Shown: positions 35,424 to 44,024, counted from the first letter of the stretch. The stretch: DNA of 64,000 nucleotides from Streptomyces shenzhenensis (GCF_021462265.1 NZ_JAJONF010000036.1:1-64000), one strand, 5' to 3'. Numbers and translations: made by a program. Notes: generated from the letters alone by a model not told the origin.

Positions 35424-36368
35424 GTGACCACCTGGACCGACCACACCGCCGATCGACCCATCTCGCTCACCGCCCCGAGCGGCATCGACCGAGCCGCCCA
35501 CCACCGGCTCGACGAGGCCTGGCTCGCGGCGGCGTGGAGCCACCCCGACACCCGCTGTTTCGTGGTCTCCGGCGGCCAGGTCCTCATCGACGAGACGCCC
35601 GACGGCCGCACCGAACTCGTCATGACGCCCTCCTTCGAGGCCCCCCTCACCGAGGCACACCGCTACTTCCTGGGCACCGACGAGGACGGCGTCAGTTACT
35701 TCGCCCTCCAGAAGGACGCCCTGCCCGGCCGCATCGACCAGTCCGCGCGCCCGGCCGGTCTGCGCGAGGCCGGACTGCTGCTGTCACCCCGGGACACGAG
35801 CCTGATGGTGCACGCGGTCGGCCTGGAGAACTGGCAGCGCACCCACCGCTTCTGCTCCCGGTGCGGCGAGCGCACGGTCATCGCCGCCGCCGGCCACATC
35901 CGCCGCTGTCCCGCCTGCGGCGCCGAGCACTACCCGCGCACCGACCCGGCAGTGATCATGGCCGTCACCGACGAGGACGACCGCATCCTGCTCGGCCGCC
36001 AGGTCCACTGGCCCGAGGGCCGCTTCTCCACGCTCGCCGGTTTCGTGGAGCCCGGCGAGTCCATCGAGCAGGCGGTGCGCCGCGAGGTCTTCGAGGAGGC
36101 CGGGGTCACGGTCGGCCCGGTCGAGTACGTCGCCAGCCAGCCCTGGCCGTTCCCGTCCAGCCTCATGCTCGGCTTCATGGCCCGCGCGACCTCGACCGAG
36201 ATCAACGTGGACGGTGACGAGATCCACGAGGCCCGCTGGTTCTCCCGCGACGAACTCGGCGCCGCCTTCGACTCCGGCGACGTCCTGCCGCCGTACGGCA
36301 TCTCCATCGCGGCCCGCCTGATCGAGATGTGGTACGGCAAACCGCTGCCGACGAGGAGCTTCGTCTGA
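35424..36368 (+). CDS. nudC: NudC NAD(H) pyrophosphatase / RNA decapping Nudix enzyme
   Basis: A 314-residue NudC. Zn ligands are CSRCGE and CPACGAEHYPR near residues 150-175. The Nudix box is GFVEPGESIEQAVRREVFEEAG near residues 210-230. The NADH-specific signature SQPWPFPSS follows. It hydrolyses NAD(H) to NMN(H) and AMP, and in other bacteria removes NAD caps from RNA. The start is GTG at 35424 with only a weak GGGGGAG upstream. It follows the dipeptidase by 155 bp and precedes a methyltransferase by ten bases, so these two are probably one transcript. Same neighbour as Rv3199c. Confidence 0.93.
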   Translation: MTTWTDHTADRPISLTAPSGIDRAAHHRLDEAWLAAAWSHPDTRCFVVSGGQVLIDETPDGRTELVMTPSFEAPLTEAHRYFLGTDEDGVSYFALQKDALPGRIDQSARPAGLREAGLLLSPRDTSLMVHAVGLENWQRTHRFCSRCGERTVIAAAGHIRRCPACGAEHYPRTDPAVIMAVTDEDDRILLGRQVHWPEGRFSTLAGFVEPGESIEQAVRREVFEEAGVTVGPVEYVASQPWPFPSSLMLGFMARATSTEINVDGDEIHEARWFSRDELGAAFDSGDVLPPYGISIAARLIEMWYGKPLPTRSFV

Positions 36369-36378
36369 GACGGCCGTC

Positions 36379-37002
36379 GTGACCGCACAGGAGTACTGGA
36401 ACCACAACGTCCACTACCACCCCGTGGTGCTGGACGCGGTACCGGAAGGCTGCCGCGCCGCCCTGGACGTCGGCTGCGGCGACGGCCTGCTGGCCGCCGA
36501 GCTCGCGGCCAGGGCGGAGTCGGTGACCGGTGTGGACCGGTCGGCGGAGATGATCAGGCAGGCGCGCAAACGGGACGCCGGGAACGTCACCTTCCTGGAG
36601 GGTGACTATCTCGACGGCGCCCTCCTGGACGAGGGAGGTTACGACTTCGTCAGCGCGGTCGCCGTCATCCACCACGCCCCCTTCGACGACGCGATCGACC
36701 GGCTGGTGCGGCTGCTCGCGCCCGGCGGCCGGCTGGTCGTCGTCGGCCTGGCACGCGACCACACCCTGCTTGACTGGGTCATCAGCGGCTGCGGGGTCCC
36801 CGCCGGCCGGCTGAACGCGCGCCGGTTCGGCGGCAAGCGGGCCCCGGCCGACATGCCCGTCGAAGACCCGATCATGACCTGGCGAGAGGTCCGGCAGTCC
36901 ACCGCGCACCTGCTCCCCGGCCGCCGGTACCGGCGCAGGCTGCTGTGGCGTTACACGCTGGTGTGGGACAAGCCGGGCGGAACGCGCGAAGGCGGTCCCT
37001 GA
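36379..37002 (+). CDS. Class I SAM-dependent methyltransferase
   Basis: A 207-residue methyltransferase with the Rossmann motif I ALDVGCGDGLLAAELA near residue 30, motif II TGVDRSAEMIRQA, the DYLDGALLDEGGYDFV acidic strand, and LAPGGRLVVVGL. It resembles ubiquinone/menaquinone-type small-molecule methyltransferases; the substrate cannot be deduced. GTG start at 36379, ten bases after nudC. The stop codon lies inside the terminator hairpin at 36991-37020. Confidence 0.82.
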   Translation: MTAQEYWNHNVHYHPVVLDAVPEGCRAALDVGCGDGLLAAELAARAESVTGVDRSAEMIRQARKRDAGNVTFLEGDYLDGALLDEGGYDFVSAVAVIHHAPFDDAIDRLVRLLAPGGRLVVVGLARDHTLLDWVISGCGVPAGRLNARRFGGKRAPADMPVEDPIMTWREVRQSTAHLLPGRRYRRRLLWRYTLVWDKPGGTREGGP

Positions 37003-37020
37003 TCTGGATCAGGGACCGCC
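36991..37020. terminator. Terminator shared by methyltransferase and mycoredoxin genes
   Basis: Perfect 14-bp stem GGCGGTCCCTGATC-TG-GATCAGGGACCGCC between convergent genes. It includes the methyltransferase stop codon at 37000-37002, so the last codons are part of the stem. Confidence 0.75.
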
Positions 37021-37063
37021 CTGTGCCGGGAAACGCCGGGGAGCCTGGGAAACGCCGGGGAAC

Positions 37064-37306
37064 CTACGCGCTGACCTTCTGCTTCACCTGGGCCAGCGAC
37101 GGGTTCGTCAGCGTCGAGCCGTCAGCGAAGAGCACCGTGGGCACCGTCTGGTTTCCGCCATTCGCCTTCTCCACGAACGCGGCCGACTCCGGGTCCTGCT
37201 CGATGTTGATCTCGGTGTACGCGATGCCTTCGCGGTCCAGCTGGCTCTTGAGCCGGCGGCAGTAGCCGCACCACGTGGTGCTGTACATCGTCACAGTGCC
37301 CTGCAT
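37064..37306 (-). CDS. mrx1: Mycoredoxin (glutaredoxin-fold, mycothiol-dependent)
   Basis: An 80-residue glutaredoxin-fold protein with the CGYC active site (Cys 13 and 16) in STTWCGYCRRL, and the TVPTVLFADGS cis-Pro region. The CGYC pair and actinobacterial setting fit mycoredoxin-1, which reduces mycothiol mixed disulphides. The start is ATG at 37306 behind AAGGAG; upstream extension is not conserved-looking. It is divergent from uvrD2, as Rv3198A is next to Rv3198c. Confidence 0.88.
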   Translation of the reverse strand: MQGTVTMYSTTWCGYCRRLKSQLDREGIAYTEINIEQDPESAAFVEKANGGNQTVPTVLFADGSTLTNPSLAQVKQKVSA

Positions 37307-37483
37307 CTCGCTCGCACTCCTTCGGCAGGTCGGGGAAGGTCGTCCAGGGGAGGAACGTACGCGACCCGTCCGCCATTCCCGGGGCACGGGCGCCAGGCGG
37401 CACCTGCCGCATCAGTACGACTGCGCGGGATCGCCTGTGGACAACCGGCACGGCCGTCTCGGGCGACCTGGCAGCATGGCCAT

Positions 37484-39679
37484 GTGACAGCAGCAACGCA
37501 CTCCTCCCTCTTCCCGCCGGTACCGGACTCTGCCGACGCGGTGCTCGAAGGGCTCGACCCCGAGCAGCGCGCGGTGGCGACCGCGCTGCACGGTCCCGTG
37601 TGCGTGCTGGCCGGAGCCGGTACCGGCAAGACCCGGGCGATCACCCACCGGATCGCCTACGGAGTGCGGGCCGGCATCCTCCAGCCGTCCAGCGTGCTCG
37701 CCGTCACCTTCACCAACCGCGCCGCCGGGGAGATGCGCGGCCGGCTGCGCCAGCTCGGCGCCCAGGGAGTGCAGGCCCGTACGTTCCACTCGGCCGCGCT
37801 GCGCCAGCTCCAGTTCTTCTGGCCGAAAGCGGTCGGTGGCTCCCTGCCCCGGCTGATCGACCGCAAGATCCAGCTCGTCGCCGACGCGGCCGTCGCCTGC
37901 CGTATCCGCCTCGACCGGGGTGAGCTGCGGGACGTCACCGCCGAGATCGAATGGTCCAAGGTCACCCGGACCGTCCCCGCCGACTATCCGCTCGCCGTCG
38001 TGAAGGCCGGCCGGGAGGCCCCCCGCGACCCCGCCGAGATCGCCCAGCTCTACTCGGTCTACGAGGACCTCAAGCGCGACCGTGCGGTGATCGACTTCGA
38101 GGACGTCCTGCTGCTGACCGTCGGCATCCTCCAGGACCGGCACGACATCGCCGAGCAGGTTCGCGCCCAGTACCAGCACTTCGTCGTCGACGAGTACCAG
38201 GACGTCAGCCCGCTCCAGCAGCGGCTGCTGGAACTGTGGCTCGGCGACCGCGACAGCCTGTGTGTCGTCGGCGACGCCAGCCAGACGATCTACTCGTTCA
38301 CCGGAGCAACCCCCGACCATCTGCTCGACTTCCGCACACGTCACCCCGGGGCCACTGTCGTCAAGCTGGTCCGTGACTACCGCTCCACCCCCCAGGTCGT
38401 CCACCTGGCCAACGGCCTGCTGGCCCAGGCCCGTGGCCGAGCCGCCGACCACCGCCTGGAGCTGATCTCCCAGCGCCCCGCCGGACCCGAGCCCGTGTAC
38501 ACCGAGTACACCGACGAGCCCGCCGAGGCCGAGGGCGCGGCCCGCCGTATCCGGGAGCTCGTCGACGCCGGGGTGCCGGCCGCCGAGATCGCCGTGCTGT
38601 TCCGCACCAACGCCCAGTCCGAGACGTACGAACAGGCCCTCGCGGATGCCGGGGTGCCCTACCAGCTGCGCGGTGCCGAGCGGTTCTTCGACCGGCCCGA
38701 GGTGCGCAAGGCGGGCGTCGCCCTGCGCGCCGCGGCCCGCTTCGGCGGCAACGACGCGCTGCTCGACGACACCGTCGACCTGCCCTCCCAGGTGCGCGCG
38801 GTCCTCTCCGGAGAGGGCTGGACCACCCAGCCCCCGGCCGGCTCGGGCGCGGTCCGGGAGCGCTGGGAGTCGCTGGCCGCCCTGGTCAACCTGGCCCACG
38901 ACGTCGCCGCCGCCCGGCCCGCCGCCACCCTCTCCGACTTCGTCGCCGAACTCGACGAGCGCGCGGGCGCCCAGCACGCCCCGACCGTCCAGGGCGTCAC
39001 CCTCGCCTCCCTGCACTCGGCGAAGGGCCTGGAGTGGGACGTCGTCTTCCTGGTCGGCGTCGCCGAGGGCATGATGCCGATCACCTATGCGAAGACCGAC
39101 GAACAGATCGAGGAGGAACGCCGTCTTCTCTACGTCGGAGTGACCCGGGCCAGGGAACGGCTCCATGTCTCCTGGTCCCTCTCCCGCACCCCCGGCGGCA
39201 GACCCGGCCGCAGGCCCAGCCGCTTCCTGGACGGTCTGCGCCCCGGCTCCACCGGCACCGTCGGCCGTGGTGGCGGCGTCGGCGGCGGAGGCGTCGAACG
39301 CGGCTTCACCGGCGGCCCCGCAGCCGCACCCCGGCGCACCCAGCGCACCCCCGCCCGCTGCCGGGTCTGCGGACGCACGCTGACCGACGCCGGCGAGATG
39401 AAACTGATGCGCTGCGACGACTGCCCGTCCGACATGGACGAGGGCCTCTACGAGCGGTTGCGTGAGTGGCGTGCGGACCAGGCTCGGCTCAGCGGCCAGC
39501 CGGCCTTCTGCGTCTTCACCGACAGGACGCTGATGGCCATCGCCGAGAGCGCTCCGGACGACGATCGCGAGCTGGCCCGCATCCCGGGTGTCGGGATGCG
39601 CAAGCTCAACCGCTACGGGGCCGATGTTCTGGCCATATGCGCGGGCCAGGAGCCCGTCGGCGAGGACGCGGGGGACTGA
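37484..39679 (+). CDS. uvrD2: UvrD2-type helicase with zinc motif and HRDC domain
   Basis: A 731-residue superfamily 1A helicase. Walker A LAGAGTGKTRA is near residue 45, VVDEYQDVSPLQ near 230, and LHSAKGLEWDVVF and YVGVTRARERL close the motor. After a Gly-rich linker (about 580-620) comes the tetracysteine motif CRVC...CDDC near 626-648 and an HRDC domain (660-725), the pattern of mycobacterial UvrD2. Unwinds DNA with 3'-5' polarity; essential in mycobacteria. The start is GTG at 37484. The next promoter, for wblC, follows within 15 bp of the stop. No damage-type promoter was found upstream. Confidence 0.93.
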   Translation: MTAATHSSLFPPVPDSADAVLEGLDPEQRAVATALHGPVCVLAGAGTGKTRAITHRIAYGVRAGILQPSSVLAVTFTNRAAGEMRGRLRQLGAQGVQARTFHSAALRQLQFFWPKAVGGSLPRLIDRKIQLVADAAVACRIRLDRGELRDVTAEIEWSKVTRTVPADYPLAVVKAGREAPRDPAEIAQLYSVYEDLKRDRAVIDFEDVLLLTVGILQDRHDIAEQVRAQYQHFVVDEYQDVSPLQQRLLELWLGDRDSLCVVGDASQTIYSFTGATPDHLLDFRTRHPGATVVKLVRDYRSTPQVVHLANGLLAQARGRAADHRLELISQRPAGPEPVYTEYTDEPAEAEGAARRIRELVDAGVPAAEIAVLFRTNAQSETYEQALADAGVPYQLRGAERFFDRPEVRKAGVALRAAARFGGNDALLDDTVDLPSQVRAVLSGEGWTTQPPAGSGAVRERWESLAALVNLAHDVAAARPAATLSDFVAELDERAGAQHAPTVQGVTLASLHSAKGLEWDVVFLVGVAEGMMPITYAKTDEQIEEERRLLYVGVTRARERLHVSWSLSRTPGGRPGRRPSRFLDGLRPGSTGTVGRGGGVGGGGVERGFTGGPAAAPRRTQRTPARCRVCGRTLTDAGEMKLMRCDDCPSDMDEGLYERLREWRADQARLSGQPAFCVFTDRTLMAIAESAPDDDRELARIPGVGMRKLNRYGADVLAICAGQEPVGEDAGD

Positions 39680-39692
39680 TGCCAACTCGTCG

Positions 39693-39732
39693 AAAAAATA
39701 GTTTGCGCATGCCCCGGCAATCCCCATAGGTT
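39693..39732 (+). promoter_or_regulatory. wblC promoter with AT-rich upstream element
   Basis: An AAAAAATA run at 39693-39700 sits just before a -35-like TTGCGC (39703-39708), an 18-bp spacer and TAGGTT (39727-39732). An AT-rich patch touching the -35 is the signature of promoters activated by WhiB7/WblC with SigA, so this is probably autoregulated. Confidence 0.65.
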
Positions 39733-39843
39733 CTAGGCACGGAAGCGGCGGCCTTCTCGAAGGCCCGGTTCCGTGTTGTACTTGCATATCCGAGCGGATC
39801 GGCTCAACACCGGTCCCCCAGACGCCGAGAGGAGGCGAGCCCA

Positions 39844-40161
39844 GTGATCAGCATCGAGACCAACATCAGCGCGGCCAAAGTGACCGATCTCTCGGCCGTC
39901 TCCGTGTGCATGCTCGGCGTCTCCAACCTGGGCACCGGTCTGTCCGGCATTCCTGCCGTGCGTCCGGCGTCCTCCGTTTCTCTCGCGGGTCTTCCCGCCC
40001 GTGAGCGTGACGAGCGACCGACCAAGGCACTGGAAGCAGTAGCGGCACAGGCGCAGGCCTATGCCTTTACGGCAGCCGGTGCCGCAAGCCGGAAGCAGAC
40101 GACGCAGCACCACCTGATGTGGGCCTTCCGTGGGCCAGAACCCTGGAGTGATCCAGCCTGA
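39844..40161 (+). CDS. Upstream ORF in the wblC leader
   Basis: A 105-residue ORF inside the wblC mRNA leader, with a strong AGGAGG nine bases before its GTG. No domain is recognised; the last part HHLMWAFRGPEPWSDPA is the most gene-like. Its TGA stop lies inside the palindrome GCCTGATCGATCAGGC and 20 bp before the terminator stem at 40182. Ribosome position at the end of this ORF would therefore decide folding. whiB7/wblC genes are known to be controlled by such an upstream ORF and attenuator when translation is inhibited. It may be regulatory rather than a functional protein. Confidence 0.65.
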   Translation: MISIETNISAAKVTDLSAVSVCMLGVSNLGTGLSGIPAVRPASSVSLAGLPARERDERPTKALEAVAAQAQAYAFTAAGAASRKQTTQHHLMWAFRGPEPWSDPA

Positions 40162-40171
40162 TCGATCAGGC
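40156..40171 (+). promoter_or_regulatory. Palindrome over the upstream-ORF stop codon
   Basis: GCCTGATC-GATCAGGC, a perfect 8-bp palindrome containing the uORF TGA. A ribosome terminating or stalled here would melt it; it could act as a pause or alternative stem for the attenuator that follows. Confidence 0.5.
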
Positions 40172-40181
40172 CGGCGCCTTC

Positions 40182-40226
40182 AGGGCCGCGGAACCCCACC
40201 CGGGATCCGCGGCCCTTCTGTTTGTC
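40182..40226 (+). terminator. Attenuator terminator of wblC
   Basis: An 11-bp stem AGGGCCGCGGA / TCCGCGGCCCT with a 13-base loop, followed by TCTGTTTGT, a rare U-rich tail for this genome. It lies between the upstream ORF and wblC, so it works as a conditional (premature) terminator. Confidence 0.75.
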
Positions 40227-40335
40227 CCCATCACAGGGACGGACGGGCGAAGGGGCCTCGGGGCAAGAGCAGAACCCGGTACCAGCCGCCAACCGGTCCA
40301 ACCCGACCGGCACGACCAGACGAGGAAGAACAGCC

Positions 40336-40704
40336 GTGCAACTCGAAGCGCACGCCCCGTCCGTACCGCCTTCCGAAACGATCCCCCCGCCCGGCCTCAC
40401 GGAGGACTCCACCTTGATCCCGCTCACCGCGCTCACCGCGCTCGACGACGCCATCGAGAACCTCGGCGTACCCGTCCCCTGCCGTTCCTACGACCCGGAG
40501 GTCTTCTTCGCCGAGTCGCCGGCGGACGTCGAGTACGCCAAGTCCCTCTGCCGCACCTGCCCGCTGATCGAGGCCTGCCTCGCCGGGGCCAAGGAGCGGC
40601 GCGAGCCCTGGGGCGTCTGGGGTGGCGAGCTGTTCGTCCAGGGTGTCGTCGTCGCCCGCAAGCGGCCGCGTGGCCGCCCGCGCAAGAACCCGGTCACGGC
40701 ATGA
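40336..40704 (+). CDS. wblC: WblC / WhiB7-type antibiotic-response regulator
   Basis: A 122-residue Fe-S transcription factor that binds SigA and switches on intrinsic resistance to ribosome-targeting antibiotics. The four cluster cysteines are C49, C72, C75 and C81 (CRTCPLIEAC). The G(V/I)WGG turn is GVWGGE at 93-98, and the C-terminal AT-hook RGRPRK at 112-117 is the feature that separates WhiB7/WblC from other WhiB proteins. The start is GTG at 40336 behind GAGGAAG. Upstream are an autoregulated-type promoter, an upstream ORF and a terminator. The neighbours UvrD2 and mycoredoxin are the same as for whiB7 (Rv3197A). Confidence 0.95.
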   Translation: MQLEAHAPSVPPSETIPPPGLTEDSTLIPLTALTALDDAIENLGVPVPCRSYDPEVFFAESPADVEYAKSLCRTCPLIEACLAGAKERREPWGVWGGELFVQGVVVARKRPRGRPRKNPVTA

Positions 40705-41027
40705 ACATCCACGGAACGATCGACCGCCCTCTCACGCACGACCCCAAGAAGCAGGCCCCGATGAAGCCGTCCACCAGCGAGCCCGCAGGCTCCGCGATCC
40801 CAGACTTCACCACCGCCGGTACCGCCACCGGCTCGCGTCAGAACAGGACCCGAGAGATGCAACTCATCCCAGAAGCCCTGGCTCGTGCGCATATGCACGA
40901 CCGACTGCACGAGGCCGAGCGGGAACGCCGGGCCGTGCGCCTGGCGACCGCTCGCCGGATGCAGCGCCGGGCCGAGCGCGCCTCGATGCGCGCCCGCCGT
41001 GCGCTCGCCATGGCCGTGATGCAGTGA
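40701..41027 (+). CDS. Small basic protein downstream of wblC
   Basis: The ORF from ATG 40701 overlaps the wblC stop as ATGA and gives 108 residues. The C-terminal 56 residues, beginning at an internal ATG at 40857 (MQLIPEALARAHMHDRLHEA...), are strongly helical and Arg/Ala-rich and look like the real conserved part; the first 50 residues are low in order. Either start is possible. No function is known. It would be induced together with wblC. Confidence 0.6.
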   Translation: MNIHGTIDRPLTHDPKKQAPMKPSTSEPAGSAIPDFTTAGTATGSRQNRTREMQLIPEALARAHMHDRLHEAERERRAVRLATARRMQRRAERASMRARRALAMAVMQ

Positions 41028-41078
41028 CCCAGTACACCTGAAGCGGTGGCCTCCCGACCTGGGGGCGAAGACTTCCCT

Positions 41079-41114
41079 GCGGGGGCCGGTCCGGCCGAAC
41101 GGACCGGCCCCCGC
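41079..41114 (+). terminator. Terminator of the wblC transcript
   Basis: A 15-bp perfect stem GCGGGGGCCGGTCCG / CGGACCGGCCCCCGC with a six-base loop, 50 bp after the last ORF of the wblC unit. Confidence 0.75.
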
Positions 41115-41160
41115 GGTGCGTTGTCCCCTTGGATTCGCGCCGCGGAGTTATCGTCACCAG

Positions 41161-41382
41161 GTGACGAGTCTTCCCGGAGGCAGTGATCACGGCGGCTCCG
41201 CCATGGAGCCCCACCCGCTCGTGTGCGCCCGCTGCGGCGCCCCGGCCCGCGTGGCCGACGGCCCCCCGCCTGTCACCTGGACCTGCTCCGTGGAGAGCGG
41301 CGTCCGCCAGTTCTTCTGCGACACCTGCTCCAGGGACAACCTCAGAGCGATCGAGGGCAGGCTCGACTCGTCCTGGTGGTGA
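41161..41382 (+). CDS. Small zinc-ribbon protein
   Basis: A 73-residue protein with two C-x-x-C knuckles (CARCGAP and FCDTCSRDNL) that should bind one zinc. No further domain. The start chosen is GTG at 41161, because a TATCGT -10-like hexamer ends just before it and would give leaderless mRNA; an in-frame ATG at 41203 has no binding site. It converges on the ABC1 kinase gene with only ten bases between stops. The partner and role are unknown. Confidence 0.65.
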   Translation: MTSLPGGSDHGGSAMEPHPLVCARCGAPARVADGPPPVTWTCSVESGVRQFFCDTCSRDNLRAIEGRLDSSWW

Positions 41383-41392
41383 ACACCGTCCC

Positions 41393-42826
41393 CTACTGCG
41401 CCTCCACGGCCTCCTCAGGCTCCTCGGCCTCCACAGCCTCCTCGGCCTCTTCGAGTTCCTCGGCCTCTTCTAGTTCCGCGAACGCTTCGAACCCGTCCGG
41501 CACGAACCCGGGCAGCCATGCCTCCAGTTCCTCCCGCAACCGGACGGTCGCGCCCAGCTGGCACAGCACGCCGATGGTGCTCAGGGTCACCCGGTGTATC
41601 AGGAGGTAGGCCGGCGGCAGGTTGAGCTGCTTGCCCAGCTGGTGGGCGGGGTTGCGCGGGTCGGCGATGCGGGCCGCCTGGCTGCGCATCCAGTTGCGGG
41701 TGAAGGTGAACTCGTCGACCTGGGCCGGTTCGATGATCGGCACCAGATAGTCCAGGACGGCGTCGGGGTCCAGCTCTATGGACTCCTTGACGAACCCCTC
41801 CTCGCGCAGCAGTTCGTAGACCGCCTCGGCGTCACCGTCCAGCGTCATCCGCAGCGAGTCGCCGATCGGGCTGGGCAGGCCGCCGGGGAGCCGGTCGACG
41901 GTGCCGAAGTCCAGCACGCCGAGGCGCCACTCCTCCTCGTCCCCCGGCTCACCGGGCAGCAGGCGGAAATTGCCGGGGTGCGGGTCGGCGTGCAGCAGGC
42001 CCGTGCGGGCCGGCCCCGAGAACAGGAAGCGGGCCAGGAGCTGACCGGCCCGGTCGCGCTGCTCCCGCGTACCCTCCGAGATGACCTCGGAGAGCGGTAT
42101 CCCGTCGATCCACTCCGTGACCAGGACCTGGTCGCACTGGTGCACCACCGCGGGGACCACCACATCGGGGTCCCCCGCGAACTCCTCCGCGTGCGCCGCC
42201 TGGGCCTGCGCCTCCAGGGAGTAGTCCAGTTCCTCGGAGACCCGGTCGCGCAGCTCCGCGATCAGCGGCTTGATGTCCATGCCGGGGATCAGCGGCCCCA
42301 GCAGGCGGGCGAAGCGGCTCAGCTGTCCCAGGTCGGACAGCAGGGCCTCGCCGGCTCCCGGGTACTGCACCTTGACCGCCACCGCCCGGCCGTCCTGCCA
42401 CACCGCCCGGTGCACCTGGCCGATCGAGGCCGCCGCCGAGGGCTTGTCCTCGAACTCCAGAAACAGCTCCCGCCAGTCCTCCCCGAGGCGCTCCGCGAGC
42501 ACCGAGTGCATCGTGCGGGTCGGCATCGGCGGCGCGGCGTCCTGGAGTTTGGTGAGCGCCGCCCGGTAGGGGCCGGCGACCTCCTCCGGGAGGGCCGACT
42601 CGAAGACGGACAGGGCCTGCCCGAACTTCATGGCCCCGCCCTTCAGCTCGCCCAGCACCTTGAACAGCTGCTCCGCGGTGCGCTGTTGCAGTTCCCGGCC
42701 GACGATCTCCGCGGACTCGCCCACGATGCGCTTGCCCAGACCCCAGGTCGCCCGGCCGGCGAAGCCGAGCGGGAGCGCGGCGAGCTTGGCGGTCCGGGTG
42801 ACCGCCTTCCGGGGAAGATCAGACAT
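41393..42826 (-). CDS. ABC1/UbiB-family atypical kinase
   Basis: A 477-residue protein of the ABC1/AarF/UbiB kinase-like family. KxGQ-type helix motif ELKGGAMKFGQALS is near residue 62, an Ala-rich nucleotide loop PSAAASIGQVH is near 128, AVKVQYPG carries the Lys, and LLHADPHPGNF...LGVLDFGTVDR are the catalytic and metal loops. Acts in prenyl-lipid or quinone homeostasis in other organisms; its role here is not known. The C-terminus is a strongly acidic repeat (LEEAEELEEAEE). The start ATG at 42826 overlaps the end of the upstream ThiF-like gene by eight bases. Orthologue by context of Rv3197. Confidence 0.9.
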   Translation of the reverse strand: MSDLPRKAVTRTAKLAALPLGFAGRATWGLGKRIVGESAEIVGRELQQRTAEQLFKVLGELKGGAMKFGQALSVFESALPEEVAGPYRAALTKLQDAAPPMPTRTMHSVLAERLGEDWRELFLEFEDKPSAAASIGQVHRAVWQDGRAVAVKVQYPGAGEALLSDLGQLSRFARLLGPLIPGMDIKPLIAELRDRVSEELDYSLEAQAQAAHAEEFAGDPDVVVPAVVHQCDQVLVTEWIDGIPLSEVISEGTREQRDRAGQLLARFLFSGPARTGLLHADPHPGNFRLLPGEPGDEEEWRLGVLDFGTVDRLPGGLPSPIGDSLRMTLDGDAEAVYELLREEGFVKESIELDPDAVLDYLVPIIEPAQVDEFTFTRNWMRSQAARIADPRNPAHQLGKQLNLPPAYLLIHRVTLSTIGVLCQLGATVRLREELEAWLPGFVPDGFEAFAELEEAEELEEAEEAVEAEEPEEAVEAQ

Positions 42827-44024
42827 GCGCCCTCCAAGTCCCAGTCGGCCGTGCCGCGTCCGCGTGCTCTCGACGCTCCGCCGACGGCCGTTGCACCACC
42901 ATTGTCGCGTGTGGATCCCCGTTGGTTGAGGAGTGTTCCCCCTTAGCTTTCTCCGCGGCCCCGCACGGGCATGCGGGGTGCGGCCAAACCGGCCGAGCGT
43001 GCCAGTGCAGAACCGGCACGGACGCCTCCCAGCGGACCCCCGTGCCGGCCGGCGACTCGCCGTCGAGGAAGGCCAGGGCGTGCGCGGCGGCCAGCCCGGC
43101 CACGGCCGCCGCCAGCGTCAGATCGCAGGCCCCCACCCGGCGGGCCTGCCCGGACCGCCACTGGGCGATCAGGCGCGGCCAGACCGGATCCCGGTCCGTA
43201 CGGTGTTCGTGCAGACAGCGGGCGCAGCCCGTCCCACCGGGCAGGACGAGGGGGCCGACCACACCCGTGCCCTCCACGACCCCTGTGTAGAGATGCGGGG
43301 TCCCCGAGGCCATCAGCGGTTCGGCGGCACGCGCGTCCGGGGCGTGCACCAGCACGTCGTCGCGCGGGGCGATGACCACCAGCGCGAGGCCGGGCTCCTG
43401 CGCCGAAGGGTCCGGGCGACGGGGCGGACGGTCCGGGGCAGCCCGGCGGACGACCCTGTGCGCGGCCTCGTCGCGGCGCTCGCCGACCGCCTCCGCCGGC
43501 AGCCCGCCCGGTGCCACGTCCCACGGCTGGACCCGGCCCACGTCCCGGACGTCGACCGTGCCGACGCCCGCGCCCGAGAGCAGCGCGGCCAGTGTGACAC
43601 CGACCCGGCCGGCGCCCTGGACCTGCACGCGCAGTGTCTGCCGGGCCGCCAGCCGGCCGATCGCACCGCCCGGCTCCGCAGTGGTCAGCGAGAGCGAGGC
43701 GAGATCGGGGCGCAGCCGCTCCAGTACCTCCTTCTTCTCGTGCAACGCCTGCGCCGCCGGGCCGCCGCCGCGTGCGTCGTCGACGAGCCCGGCCCTGGAC
43801 AGCCGCTCCACCAGGGCGTCGACATGCCCGTCCGGCAGGTCCATGCGACGCCCTTCCTCGCGCAGCAGAGCGAGCCCCTGGGCGCCGTCGAGCAGGTCCA
43901 GGAAGCTTCCGGTCGCCGTGTCCATCGGCCCCAGTGTCATCGCGTGCGCGGGAGTCATCCCGAACTGCACGGTGTTGAGATCCCGCCAGCCGCGCCGCAG
44001 CGCGGGCTTCACCAACGGATGCAT
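42819..44024 (-). CDS. ThiF/E1-like protein, degenerate
   Basis: A 401-residue protein resembling E1-like adenylyltransferases, especially the kind beside azole-forming peptide enzymes. The N-terminal 90 residues form a small winged-helix-like region. The Rossmann start VQGAGRVGVTLAALLSGAG near residue 135 is present and the strand DVRDVGRVQPWD follows. However, the N-x-x-R that positions ATP in active E1 enzymes is absent. Zn-type pairs remain (GCARCLHEH and CPCG). Catalysis is therefore doubtful. The start is ATG at 44024. It is coupled to the ABC1 kinase gene by an eight-base overlap. Confidence 0.7.
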   Translation of the reverse strand: MHPLVKPALRRGWRDLNTVQFGMTPAHAMTLGPMDTATGSFLDLLDGAQGLALLREEGRRMDLPDGHVDALVERLSRAGLVDDARGGGPAAQALHEKKEVLERLRPDLASLSLTTAEPGGAIGRLAARQTLRVQVQGAGRVGVTLAALLSGAGVGTVDVRDVGRVQPWDVAPGGLPAEAVGERRDEAAHRVVRRAAPDRPPRRPDPSAQEPGLALVVIAPRDDVLVHAPDARAAEPLMASGTPHLYTGVVEGTGVVGPLVLPGGTGCARCLHEHRTDRDPVWPRLIAQWRSGQARRVGACDLTLAAAVAGLAAAHALAFLDGESPAGTGVRWEASVPVLHWHARPVWPHPACPCGAAEKAKGEHSSTNGDPHATMVVQRPSAERREHADAARPTGTWRAHV

